From: an uncultured Planctomycetaceae bacterium
GTDB lineage: Bacteria > Planctomycetota > Planctomycetia > Planctomycetales > Planctomycetaceae
Length of the DNA stretch: 64,000 bases
Direction of reading: 5' to 3'
Assembly (NCBI GenBank): GCA_903921605.1
Contig: CAIXQV010000035.1
Coordinates: 14,475-78,474, forward strand
Shown here: positions 55,272 to 63,475 of the stretch, one piece after another
Layout: each line of letters starts with the position of its first letter
Numbering within the stretch: position 1 is the first letter of the stretch
Position numbers and translations under genes: made by a program
Notes under the pieces: generated by a model
Told to the model about the DNA's origin: nothing
Seen by the model: only the letters and a program-made list of their open reading frames with translations
Databases searched by the model: none

Positions 55272-56942
55272 TCATGGTGCTTCAGGTTGCTCATCAAACA
55301 TTCTTGAGATGAGTTCTTCATCCATCGGCATTGTCATGAGACTTATCAGGATTCCGGATGTTCCGGAAACCAGTATGCCCCAGATCAGCGGGTCGAAGCC
55401 CCAAAGATACCAGGGCCGAAAGCCGGTTGCCGCGCCGATCGCCTGGTGAGGAAGCAAATTCAGAATCCCAATCAGGTAAAGCACGAGAACAGTCATCGCC
55501 CCGCTGATCATGCTCGCAAAAATTCCGGCTGTTGTCGCGCGACGCCAATAACAGGCCATCAGGGCCGGGACCAGAAATGTGGCTGCGGCTCCGGATGTAC
55601 TGAAGACGATGAATGCCTGAAGATAGGTGACTGGGTACCAACTGACGGCAACCGAAATGAGTCCCGCAACAATCATGGTTCCCCACGCGGCGCGACGCAG
55701 TTGATTGCGATCTGCGTTCGGAGCAATGAATCGCTGATAGATATCTCGCACAACACCTGAGGACAGAACCACAAGATAAGAACTGACTGTGGCCATAACG
55801 GCGCCAAAGGGAGCGGCAAGAATCAATCCCGCGACAAATGATCCTCCCGGCCAATGGCTTGTGGTCATGATCGCCATCCGGGGAATGATCTGGTCCGTCT
55901 TGCCATCCAGTGAAGGGATCAACGCGCGTCCGCAAACGCAGATGACAATCAGCGGCACATAAATACCCATGTTGTAAATGCTGAGCAGATAGATTGAACG
56001 ACGAATCACGCTCGTATTCTGGCTGGCCATCAGACGGACAAGTCCGGCAGGCGCTCCGACGCCTCCCCAGATCCAGACGACGAAGAAGGAGATCGCGAGA
56101 GATAACGGCAGAAACTCATGAGTCGATCCATCAGCAATGAACCCTGGCCCTGCGGCAAATCCCGGCCCGGTGTTTGCCACCGATACTCGTGTTGCATTTT
56201 CCAGTCCTCCTGCAGCATTCAGGGACGCGATCAGCAGAATGACAACTCCGACAAACATCAGCAGGCTTTGAAACAGGTCTGTCCAGACCGCTGCAAGGAA
56301 TCCACCCATCAGCGTATAGCCAACTACCGTGACAGCAAAAACTATGAGGCCGATGTGATAGCGAGTTTCCGAAACAGAGACCGCGTCTTCTGACAACGAC
56401 AGCTCTCCGCCGTTCGGCCATGCAAGCTGAATCACGATCGCCCCGGCTTTAAACTGTGCGAACATCATGAATGACAGATAGAGCAGGATGAAGAGAGTAC
56501 AGGTGAAACCCAGGGCGGGGCTGTTGAAGCGGGTTCGAAACAGATCAGGGACAGTGATCGCTCCCGTTCGTCGACTGAGTTGAGCCAATCGCTTTCCGAG
56601 AATGCCAAACCCAGTAATCGGGACCACCATGTAACTGCCTATCCACAGCGCGACAATCCAGCCGTGGGAATAGACGAGCGACGGAAATCCCATAAAGGTT
56701 CCGCCGCTCTGAATGGTTGCGGTGAGTGCCAAAGCCCAGGCTCCCAGTCCTCGGTTGCCGAGGAAGAAGCCTTTCATGAAACCACCCTTCTGTGTGGTCA
56801 TGTTGGCGAAGACGCCGATGCACATTGAGCCCGCAATGAAGAGGATCAGCATCGTCATCGCGCCCCAGCCTACACTTGGTGGAGCAGCGGCATCGGCAGC
56901 GAGTATGTTTGATGCGGTTACAAATTGAGTCAGAGCATTCAT
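55272..56942 (-). CDS. Sodium:solute symporter (SSS/SLC5 family)
   Basis: The protein has 556 residues with about 13 hydrophobic helices. Family motifs include ALALTATIQSGGTFMGFPSLVYSHG and GFLAAVWTDLFQSLLMFVGV, and helix patterns typical of the LeuT-fold SSS family (PanF/OpuE/PutP type). The substrate is unknown. It follows a DUF997-like small membrane protein gene by five bases, the same pairing seen with pantothenate permease PanF and YhdT. Substrates other than pantothenate are possible, since no pantothenate gene is near. Confidence 0.92.
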   Translation of the reverse strand: MNALTQFVTASNILAADAAAPPSVGWGAMTMLILFIAGSMCIGVFANMTTQKGGFMKGFFLGNRGLGAWALALTATIQSGGTFMGFPSLVYSHGWIVALWIGSYMVVPITGFGILGKRLAQLSRRTGAITVPDLFRTRFNSPALGFTCTLFILLYLSFMMFAQFKAGAIVIQLAWPNGGELSLSEDAVSVSETRYHIGLIVFAVTVVGYTLMGGFLAAVWTDLFQSLLMFVGVVILLIASLNAAGGLENATRVSVANTGPGFAAGPGFIADGSTHEFLPLSLAISFFVVWIWGGVGAPAGLVRLMASQNTSVIRRSIYLLSIYNMGIYVPLIVICVCGRALIPSLDGKTDQIIPRMAIMTTSHWPGGSFVAGLILAAPFGAVMATVSSYLVVLSSGVVRDIYQRFIAPNADRNQLRRAAWGTMIVAGLISVAVSWYPVTYLQAFIVFSTSGAAATFLVPALMACYWRRATTAGIFASMISGAMTVLVLYLIGILNLLPHQAIGAATGFRPWYLWGFDPLIWGILVSGTSGILISLMTMPMDEELISRMFDEQPEAP

Positions 56943-56947
56943 CGAGA

Positions 56948-57244
56948 TCAGCCTCCCAGTCCAAGATCATCGGCGTCTTCAATATCTTTGCCAAGATCTC
57001 CGTCGCGGACGAAGATCAGACCAAAGACGATGGACACGACAGTGCATGTCGTCCACGGGATCACGATTCCCCAGAAGACCCAGTCCGGAAAGCCAAGGAC
57101 AAGTTTCAGGTCATCTGTCGCGCGGTGATATCCCATGGTGTAGCACACGGAGATTGACCAAATCGCAGCGGCCAGCCAGATGCCGGTCACCAGAATGGCT
57201 TCGCGAATTGAGGAATACACGAGCGGATCGGTTTTTCGAGTCAT
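56948..57244 (-). CDS. Small two-helix membrane protein, DUF997/YhdT-like
   Basis: The protein has 98 residues. The first part DPLVYSSIREAILVTGIWLAAAIWSISVCYTMG and the second helix region (FPDWVFWGIVIPWTTCTVVSIVFGLIFVRD) match the arrangement of YhdT (DUF997): a short charged head, helix, loop with a W-rich segment, helix, acidic tail. YhdT genes typically precede PanF-type symporters; here the symporter starts five bases after the stop. It probably acts as an accessory subunit or stabiliser. Confidence 0.82.
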   Translation of the reverse strand: MTRKTDPLVYSSIREAILVTGIWLAAAIWSISVCYTMGYHRATDDLKLVLGFPDWVFWGIVIPWTTCTVVSIVFGLIFVRDGDLGKDIEDADDLGLGG

Positions 57245-57835
57245 TGACGAAAACCCATTGGGGCGGGATGAATGTCATTCAGCAGACGAGGCGGGAAAAG
57301 CGCATGCTAAACATTGTTTGCAGAAACCAAAGTCAAACAGGGCACGACTTCCTCGAATTCCTCTTTCGCTTTCGCCCTCACCACCTCGCCGGCGTTCTGT
57401 CGAGCATTCGCGGACCACTCTCTCGAGGCGGAAGCGTGATGTTGAGATGTACAGAAATCGGGCCTTCAGTGAAACACCATGCCGTAACTCGTGCTGATCC
57501 TGCTGACGGTCACTCGGTAACTCATCAAGCAAAACAGAGAGTTGGTGAGTATGTTGCGCGATACACGCAGAGTTCGTTTGTGAGATCAGCAATCTTCAGA
57601 TGAAGGCGGATCGAAGACTGAGTCTGGTGGTAAGAGTCGCTATCGACGGCGCTGCGCTTGTCTGTGTGATCTCAGCAGGCATCGAGTTGGTTGCGGCATC
57701 ACTCGTCATGCATCATGGTGAGGAGGCAATGATGGCTCAGGCGAATGCAGACATCGGGACATCGGGGAGTGGATTGCTCAACCATGTCATGCGAAGAGGA
57801 TGAATTGGCGGCCCGTGATTGCTGAACAGCGCAAC
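57245..57835. other. Gene-poor interval left of the H1-like gene
   Basis: No frame here has convincing family features. A plus-strand frame at 57600-57803 (67 codons) has one hydrophobic segment but no supported ribosome-binding site. The right end is bounded by the terminator of the H1-like gene. The left end should contain the promoter of the DUF997-symporter operon. Confidence 0.35.
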
Positions 57836-57868
57836 AAAAAACGGCTGGTAGTTTGCACTACCAGCCGT
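57836..57868 (-). terminator. Rho-independent terminator of the H1-like gene
   Basis: On the minus strand, perfect 12-base arms at 57868-57857 (ACGGCTGGTAGT) and 57852-57841 (ACTACCAGCCGT), with a four-base loop, run into TTTTTGTTG. It starts 28 bases beyond the stop of the lysine/alanine-rich gene, completing a compact transcription unit. Confidence 0.85.
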
Positions 57869-57896
57869 CGCAAGATCTCAGAAGGAGTCATTAAGA

Positions 57897-57992
57897 CTAC
57901 TTCTTCTTTGCAGCCTTCTTTGCAGCCTTCTTAGCAGCTGGTTTCGCGGTTGCAGCCTTCTTTGCGGCCTTCTTTGCAGCTTTCTTTGCCAC
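57897..57992 (-). CDS. Histone H1-like Ala/Lys-rich peptide (31 residues)
   Basis: The GTG at 57992 has a strong GGAGG eight bases upstream. The 31-residue product consists almost only of A, K, T and P in AKKAAKK repeats, like the C-terminal tail of histone H1 and of bacterial H1-like (Hc1/AlgP-type) proteins. A strong terminator follows. Reading further upstream in frame gives an unlikely 61-residue form. A DNA-compacting or RNA-binding role is plausible, relevant because planctomycetes have condensed nucleoids, but it is not proven. The DNA itself is an AAG/GCA repeat, so slippage between strains is possible. Confidence 0.72.
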   Translation of the reverse strand: MAKKAAKKAAKKAATAKPAAKKAAKKAAKKK

Positions 57993-58274
57993 TGTACGTT
58001 CCTCCAAAAAAAATTGAACTTGAGCGGCCGTCCTGCCGAAGCTTACCGGGCTTAAAAACAAGCAGGAACAACCACAGACCAAAACATCAGATCATCTATG
58101 TCCCCATGACAAAGATGATGCAGATTCCTTTCTTTGCTGATGACCGTCTTGAAGTCCGCTGTGAGGCGATTCCTTCGCTACGTGCATCCGATTAACAAAC
58201 AACAGAATCTGCTGTTGGTGATCGGAATCGTAGGTGATCGTTTGAATAACGCAAGACTGATGCGCGGGTTTCCC

Positions 58275-58371
58275 GTGCTCGTGAGAACATTTTTTTGAGC
58301 ACTCATCATCACACTTTGCGAGGCTCGCGCAGAGTGATGATGAGCATCATGATGGGCTCAATGACGAGCAC
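58275..58371. repeat. Three nested inverted repeats forming one extended stem
   Basis: Collinear arms are GTGCTCGT (58275-58282) with ACGAGCAC (58364-58371); TTGAGC (58295-58300) with GCTCAA (58356-58361); CTCATCATCAC (58302-58312) with GTGATGATGAG (58334-58344); and an inner GCGA-GGC-TCGC (58318-58328). All pair in nested order, predicting one long interrupted hairpin about 97 bases long. The right part also contains the competing palindrome ATGATG-AG-CATCAT (58337-58350). Either strand could carry the transcript. Confidence 0.72.
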
Positions 58372-58387
58372 CATTTTCGATCATTGA

Positions 58388-58404
58388 AGGTCACTGTGTG
58401 ACCT
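58388..58404. repeat. Perfect 7-bp inverted repeat AGGTCAC-TGT-GTGACCT
   Basis: A perfect palindrome with a three-base spacer lies just beyond the nested structure. It could be a small hairpin or a dimeric repressor site. No gene starts here, which makes the operator reading less easy. Confidence 0.6.
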
Positions 58405-58514
58405 CATGAATTCGACTCGCGCATCGCTGATGAGTCTGCATGACAGGACATGAAAACGAGTTGCCCTGGTCGTTGAGTAATGGTTGAGTCATGAACCACT
58501 TCGTCGCTGCCGTT

Positions 58515-58552
58515 GTTACAAAAAAACCTGTTTTTTATCGTGTTTTTGTAAC
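58515..58552. repeat. Inverted repeat GTTACAAAAA...TTTTTGTAAC downstream of the sugar isomerase gene
   Basis: Ten-base perfect arms (58515-58524 and 58543-58552) lie 28 bases after the isomerase stop (minus strand). The AT-rich stem with runs of A and T could act as a terminator in both directions, or as a DNA-bending operator. Confidence 0.6.
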
Positions 58553-58579
58553 GTGTTGAGGCACTGTGATAATAGTCGA

Positions 58580-59422
58580 TCAGCCAGAAATGGCATCTCG
58601 CTGCAGGTCATTCAGAACACGTTTCATGTACTCGATACTTTGCACTGCGATGTGCTGCGCGCCGGGTTTGTAGTCGAACACTTCGACCGAAACCCAACCC
58701 TCATAACGTGACTCAAGAAGGGCCTTCAGGATCGGATGATAGTCCGTTTCTCCCATGCCCGGACCGAGTAGATTGGTGTCGTTGACATGAAAATGTTTAC
58801 AAAAATGTTTGTGACGATGGATCAATGAGGGGATCGATTCGGTCTCTGCGCCCAACATCGCTTTGACATCCTGGTGCAACATTACAGTCGGATGATCAAC
58901 TCGTTGAATGATCTCCATGGCGTCATCACACGTGTTGATGAAGTCGGTCTCTTTCCTGGTGAGTGGTTCCAGGCAAAGCACCACCTGCTGCTCGGCGAAG
59001 GTGTCAGTCACGGAGGCGAAGACCTCAACGGCAAAATCTGCCGCTTGTTGTGATGTAACCCCGGGCAAAAGGTTTCGCTGAAACGGTGAACCGAAGACCA
59101 TTACGGTACCTCCCAGCGCCCGACAAACTCTGGCCAGCAATCGCAGGTATTCCGCTGTCTTTTTGCGGACTTCACTGTCAGGGCTGGTCAGATAGAGACC
59201 TGTGGTTTTGGCCAGCATCCAGTGGAGGCCGATGACTTCCAATCCATGTCTTGCTGCCTCTTCTCGCATGCCTTCATAAACTGACATCGGGACGGAAGGC
59301 AGGTCGAGAGAGATCGTGAACGGCGCAACTTCGATCCCCTTGTATCCGGCCTCAGCCATGAGCCGGCATTGTGTGGCCCAGTCGACGTTTTCATAAAGCT
59401 CGTGGCAGATTGCAAATTTCAT
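58580..59422 (-). CDS. Sugar phosphate isomerase/epimerase (xylose isomerase-like TIM barrel)
   Basis: The protein has 280 residues. The opening MKFAICHELYENVDWATQCRLMAEAGYKGIEVAPF is the typical first barrel strand and helix. The metal-binding barrel continues with VMVFGSP, VVLCLEPLTRKETDFIN, TVMLHQDVKAM, KHFHVNDTNLLGPGMGETDY and WVSVEVFDY. Glu and His ligands at these positions are those of the AP-endonuclease-2/xylose isomerase-like superfamily. Many planctomycetes carry dozens of paralogues, acting on sugars or inositols. The substrate is unknown. No sugar transporter or kinase is adjacent. Confidence 0.88.
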   Translation of the reverse strand: MKFAICHELYENVDWATQCRLMAEAGYKGIEVAPFTISLDLPSVPMSVYEGMREEAARHGLEVIGLHWMLAKTTGLYLTSPDSEVRKKTAEYLRLLARVCRALGGTVMVFGSPFQRNLLPGVTSQQAADFAVEVFASVTDTFAEQQVVLCLEPLTRKETDFINTCDDAMEIIQRVDHPTVMLHQDVKAMLGAETESIPSLIHRHKHFCKHFHVNDTNLLGPGMGETDYHPILKALLESRYEGWVSVEVFDYKPGAQHIAVQSIEYMKRVLNDLQRDAISG

Positions 59423-59732
59423 TCTGGCGTCCTCGATAAGGAACAGTGTTGATGGCTATGAGTTGTGAAAAGAGTCAGTGTTCTTTGAACCGGCTCTTGT
59501 CCGGCGAGTGGCTATCGGGTGGGAAGATGTCAGGTATTCCGGTAGTCCGGAAGAATCAGATCGTATCGAATTCCTGACTATGTGACTCAGAAGTCTCACA
59601 ACCGAACCGCTCGCATCCCCGCATTCTGTTCAAATGTGGATGACTTGCAACAAGGTTTGACGATTCATCAACGGTGACCTACATCCAGAATACTACCCAC
59701 TGGATCTGCGCACTATTGAAGGAGCCTGTCGC
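59423..59732. other. Divergent intergenic region before the AAA ATPase gene
   Basis: The interval separates the sugar isomerase (left, minus) from the ATPase (right, plus) and should contain both promoters. No gene or conspicuous repeat was seen. A clear ribosome-binding site GAAGGAG precedes the ATPase GTG. Confidence 0.35.
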
Positions 59733-61124
59733 GTGTCGAATCTGCAGTCCGCCCGAAAAGACTCTGCCACAGATGGCCTCGACGAACTCTTTAACCGCGT
59801 CAACATGCTGCTCGGCGAGCCGCCGGCGGAGCGCCGCGAGGCGAGCAAGTCGTCGTCCGATGGATTCGTTCCGCGTCAGCCACGGACGATGCGCGAGGCC
59901 GGGATTCCGCCTGTGATGGTCGAAAAGATCATCATGCGTTTCCTTTTTCAAGTAGGGATTGAGACCAGTCGAAAAATCGCGAATCAAGTCAAGCTGCCGT
60001 ACAAAGTCATCGAGCCGATGCTCAGGCAACTGCGGCAGGACAAGCACATTGATCTGGCGGGAACAACATCAACGGGCGATTCGGAGTACGTGATCACAGA
60101 GTCCGGCCGCGAGCGTGCTCGCCGCTATGTTAAAGAATGCACTTACTTCGGAGCCGCACCCGTTACGCTGGAAGATTATGTGGCGTCGGTTTCTGCCCAA
60201 TCGATTGCCGGACAGGTCGTGACGAAAGATGATCTTCGCCGCGCGTTCAAGGGACTGATTATCAACGAGGCGATGATGAATCGTCTTGGACCAGCCATCA
60301 ATTCCGGTCGCGGGATGTTTTTGTTCGGCGAGCCGGGTAACGGCAAGACGAGTATTGCAGAGAGAGTCACCGAAGCCTTCGGGACCACCGTCTGGATTCC
60401 TCGAGCGATTGCGATTGAGGGTGAGATCATGCGAATCTTCGACCCGGCCGTGCACGAGGCCGTCGAAGATCCAAGTGCCAATTCAGGGCTGATGGATTCG
60501 CAGGACATTGATCGACGCTGGGTTCAGGTTAAACGCCCAACCGTCATTGCGGGTGGCGAATTGACGATGAACGAATTGGAGATATCGCTCAATCCAACAT
60601 CAAGAATCTGCGAATCCCCTCTGCAGGTAAAGAGCAACTGCGGCACACTGGTGATTGACGACTTTGGCCGTCAGAAAATGCCGGTCGATATGTTGTTGAA
60701 TCGCTGGATCGTGCCGCTCGAAAAACGCTATGACTTTCTGAACATGCCGAATGGCAAGAAGATTCAAATTCCATTCGACCAGTTGATCGTGTTCTCAACA
60801 AACCTTGAGCCGAAAGATCTTGTTGACGGGGCGTTCCTGCGACGAATTCCGTACAAGATTGAAGTTCCGGATCCATCGGAAACCGAGTTTCGAGATCTGT
60901 TTCGCATCATGTGTGAGAAGATGAACTTTGCACACGATCCGGCAACCATCAGCTACCTGGTTGATACTCATTACAAGAGCATTGGGCGTCCGTTTCGACT
61001 GTGTCAGCCGCGTGACTTGTTGCTGCAGGTTCGCAACTACTGCCAGTATCATTCCGTTCCTCTTCGGCTCAGTCCGGAAGCGTTTGACGCGGCCGTCCTG
61101 AACTACTTCTCCGTGATGGAGTAA
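59733..61124 (+). CDS. AAA+ ATPase with N-terminal winged-helix region
   Basis: The protein has 463 residues from a GTG with GAAGGAG upstream. Residues 1-50 are disordered. About 55-135 form a winged-helix-like domain ([45 protein letters not shown]). The ATPase core follows: Walker A GEPGNGKT (199-206), Walker B LVIDDF (306-311), sensor-1 FSTN (354-357) and arginine finger LRRI (369-372), then a C-terminal lid with [19 protein letters not shown]. All catalytic residues are present. The combination looks like a regulatory or remodelling ATPase that reads DNA or protein through the winged helix. The target is unknown. The L,D-transpeptidase gene converges from the right with only eight bases between them. 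Confidence 0.85.
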   Translation: MSNLQSARKDSATDGLDELFNRVNMLLGEPPAERREASKSSSDGFVPRQPRTMREAGIPPVMVEKIIMRFLFQVGIETSRKIANQVKLPYKVIEPMLRQLRQDKHIDLAGTTSTGDSEYVITESGRERARRYVKECTYFGAAPVTLEDYVASVSAQSIAGQVVTKDDLRRAFKGLIINEAMMNRLGPAINSGRGMFLFGEPGNGKTSIAERVTEAFGTTVWIPRAIAIEGEIMRIFDPAVHEAVEDPSANSGLMDSQDIDRRWVQVKRPTVIAGGELTMNELEISLNPTSRICESPLQVKSNCGTLVIDDFGRQKMPVDMLLNRWIVPLEKRYDFLNMPNGKKIQIPFDQLIVFSTNLEPKDLVDGAFLRRIPYKIEVPDPSETEFRDLFRIMCEKMNFAHDPATISYLVDTHYKSIGRPFRLCQPRDLLLQVRNYCQYHSVPLRLSPEAFDAAVLNYFSVME

Positions 61125-61132
61125 TCACTGAG

Positions 61133-62323
61133 CTATTTGCGGATGAGAACTTTCGACCCTGTACTTAACAGGCTGAAAACTTCTTCAATCTCCGAATCGC
61201 CGAGATGAATGCAGCCCCTTGATGCGGCGCGACCGATCGTTGATGGGTCATTCGTGCCGTGAATGCCGATGTGGTCTCCGAGCCCCAGCCAGTATTCTCC
61301 CAGCGGATTCTCCGGATCATCGGGTTCCACAATGCCGCCATCGGGGTTGTACCAGGTCGGGTTCTCAAGTTTGTCCTCAACGACGAACTCACCCAGAGGC
61401 GTCTTGTGATCTCGACCTGTACCGATGCGGTACTTATTCACATACCAACCATGCGCATGGACAGTTAATGTGAACGCACTGAGATCGACAACGGCACCGA
61501 AGGGGCCGCGGACGACTTTCAGTTCCTGCCCGGCCTGCAGTTTCTCTGGTGTCACTCGATTCAGGAGTGCCAGATACTGCCATGGGACATCGTACTGTTT
61601 GGCAATCGCCTGCAGAGTCTCTCCATATTCCACGAGATGAGGCGTTCCAAACTGACGCTCGTTGCTGGTGAAGATCAAACTGGCTGTCTCACGAATGCGA
61701 TCATCAATGGTGCTGCGAAGTTCAGGGTGCTTCCAGTAGATCTCAGAAAGCTCAGCATGGGCATCGAGAATAAGATCATCCTTCAGGCAGTCGTCGATCG
61801 TTCGGAGTTTGGCAGCAACCTCTGCAGGCAATACTTTAGGAGGGGAGTCTGCGGAGGAAAGGCCTGGAGCCGGTGGTTCCGCGCCTTCATAGGCAGCACC
61901 CGTGACATTGGGATCACGTAGAGTCTGTTTGTTCGACTGCACGCTGTCCGCGAGTCTTGTTTCTGCAGCGACCTCTTCAGGTTCCGTCAGCTCGTGATGT
62001 GCTGGTCGGACTGATGAACTACTGGTTTGGCGGAAAGGGTCCTGCAGTTCCAGTTCTGATTCTGCTGGCTCCGAAACGCCGGCGCCTTTAACTTGAGGAG
62101 ACCAGTCATCGTCGAAGGCTTCGTCCTGTGACGGAGTAGCGCCACTCTCTGTGTCCGATGTGGCCAGCGATCCACTGGAGGCCGTGTGAACTCGCGGAAT
62201 GAGGTCGAAGCTCCATACAAAGAACGCCGCCGCGATCCCTGCGACAACCCACCAGTGCAATTGCACTCGACCACCCGACTTCATGGCGAACGGTTTCATG
62301 TTCCGAGAATCCTCAACATCCAT
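61133..62323 (-). CDS. Membrane-anchored LysM L,D-transpeptidase
   Basis: The ATG at 62323 gives 396 residues; a TTG at 62332 would add three. A single helix (about 23-43) anchors it. A Ser/Pro/Glu-rich linker (50-170) is followed by a helical region, a LysM domain at about 228-272 (HLVEYGETLQAIAKQYDVPW) and the YkuD catalytic domain. The catalytic motif is HGTND...SRGCIHL, with His355 and the nucleophile Cys371. Such enzymes make 3-3 peptidoglycan cross-links or attach proteins to peptidoglycan. Planctomycetes were once thought to lack peptidoglycan, so an intact enzyme is of some interest. Confidence 0.92.
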   Translation of the reverse strand: MDVEDSRNMKPFAMKSGGRVQLHWWVVAGIAAAFFVWSFDLIPRVHTASSGSLATSDTESGATPSQDEAFDDDWSPQVKGAGVSEPAESELELQDPFRQTSSSSVRPAHHELTEPEEVAAETRLADSVQSNKQTLRDPNVTGAAYEGAEPPAPGLSSADSPPKVLPAEVAAKLRTIDDCLKDDLILDAHAELSEIYWKHPELRSTIDDRIRETASLIFTSNERQFGTPHLVEYGETLQAIAKQYDVPWQYLALLNRVTPEKLQAGQELKVVRGPFGAVVDLSAFTLTVHAHGWYVNKYRIGTGRDHKTPLGEFVVEDKLENPTWYNPDGGIVEPDDPENPLGEYWLGLGDHIGIHGTNDPSTIGRAASRGCIHLGDSEIEEVFSLLSTGSKVLIRK

Positions 62324-62332
62324 GCTGATCAA

Positions 62333-63475
62333 TGAAATCTACCGTATCATGGCACAGGTGAGATTTCAGGGCTATCCCTTGTTTTCGGCGAAAATCCGGC
62401 CGTTTTTCCGCCGAGGAATTGAGTTCGCAGAGGCTGCAGATCCAGGAAGCCTGTTTTTATCGAATTGCATTCGAGCAATTTCCGGGCGTCATGCAGTGAA
62501 GCCGCAGCGAGATCTATCTGCAATACGGGGCAATGGCGGCGGTCCGGCAGGAGCCAGATTCATATTGAAATAACTGGCAAATGGCACCTTCAAAGCGTCA
62601 TGCTGAGGTGATCGTCACTGATGATGTGATCTCCGAAACTCGCCTGCATTTGCGAATGCAACGGCTCGATAGACACAACATCTTCATGTTGCGTGATAGC
62701 TCGCAAAAAAAGCATAGCGCAACAGAAAAGGGGATGGACGAATCCATCCCCTTTTCCACCGCGAGAACCACCGAAGCAATTCTCTCGGCAGGAGCTTCCC
62801 GCTCGGGCCACGCACCCATGTGAGCGGGAACAGGCGAGTTTCCTGACCTTCCCCTCCTTCAAACCCCTGCGGAGTTTATGCAACCAACGAGTCCCACCAC
62901 ACCGTTGACTGCCTCCTGATCCATGGCAAAGCAAGAGGCGTGCCAAAAGAAACCAAGAACCATTCCAAAAGATGCTGTCGCAGAATTGCCGTGTTTCGTG
63001 GAGTTGTTTTTCGTTCGGATGATGTCCGCGTTTCTGTGATACCGCCCCGCTTGATCGCTCGTTCAACACTTTCTCCGCATTGCTGCCTACGAGTTGTGCA
63101 TTTAGTCGGCATTTGAACACTGCATTTGTATGTGCCGATTTTCTTGAACGATTTCCGAGGCAGCTGACGTCGAAGAGCGTTCCAATCTGCAAACTCGGCG
63201 AAAGTCCCTGACCAATACTTTCTCGGACGGAGTCGCCATCTTTCCTCGTAGCCGGATTCGTGAGAATTCGCAGCGCCGACCGGAATGCCTCCGAATTCTA
63301 ACGAATCCGGCCACTCCGAAGTCAGGCGATTCGAAGATCAGCTCGCCCAAACCTGAAAAAAGCCGGTCCCCTGCCCTGCTCCGCTTTTTCCTCAGCGCTC
63401 CGGGGGAGCGAATCGGTTACAGTATTTGTCGAACTGTTTTCCCACCACGTTACTCAAAATCAAAGCTAGCATTCA
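62333..63475. other. Long gene-poor region with serial hairpins
   Basis: No protein frame here is convincing; a 200-codon minus frame at 62590-63192 has unusual composition (rich in Cys, Ser and Arg) and no known motif. The part 62726-62877 contains four to five hairpins in succession (see separate entry). A small perfect hairpin CGCTCC-GGG-GGAGCG lies at 63396-63410, 65 bases before the truD start, and may be part of its leader. The rest shows nothing I can support. Confidence 0.45.
62726..62877 (-). ncRNA. Candidate structured non-coding RNA ending in a hairpin
   Basis: Reading left on the minus strand, successive stems are: AAACTCC/GGGGTTT (62877-62861), a small CAGG/CCTG (62845-62831), a perfect 9-bp TTCCCGCTC/GAGCGGGAA (62830-62796), an 8-of-9-bp CCGAGAGAA/TTCTCGCGG (62788-62759), and a perfect 13-base-arm hairpin AAAAGGGGATGGA/TCCATCCCCTTTT (62755-62726). 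The last has a UUUU tail and may terminate. The order of stems ending in the strongest hairpin suggests a small RNA on minus, but plus is not excluded. It does not match RNase P, SRP, tmRNA or 6S signatures that I can recall. Confidence 0.4.

Larger units (their letters stand above)
57993..58579. other. Intergenic region with nested and serial inverted repeats
   Basis: There is no supported gene. From 58275 to 58404, and again at 58515-58552, the sequence is dense with complementary arms (listed separately). The part 57993-58270 has no comparable structure and should hold the H1-like gene promoter. No tRNA or known RNA family was recognised. Confidence 0.5.

Noticed and set aside
57046..57603. 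A 185-codon plus-strand frame antisense to the DUF997-like gene
   Set aside because: It overlaps a well supported minus gene, is Arg/Ser/Pro-rich and has no motif.
57600..57803. A 67-codon plus-strand frame with a hydrophobic segment
   Set aside because: No Shine-Dalgarno, no recognised motif and no terminator on the plus strand. It may be chance.
62759..62788. Resemblance to a T-box core (GGTGGT...GCGG) on the minus strand
   Set aside because: The conserved T-box sequence is not complete, there is no Stem I-like region and no amino-acid or tRNA-ligase gene directly downstream.
62726..62900. Possible RNase P, SRP or 6S RNA
   Set aside because: The universal GAAAGTC and ACAGAA elements of RNase P RNA and the GGAAGGAAGCAGCC-type SRP loop are absent. 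A partial GGTCAGG match alone is not enough.
62590..63192. A 200-codon minus-strand frame in the gene-poor region
   Set aside because: The composition is rich in Cys, Ser and Arg, there is no domain or signal, it overlaps the hairpin chain and there is no ribosome-binding site. It was left out as a chance frame.
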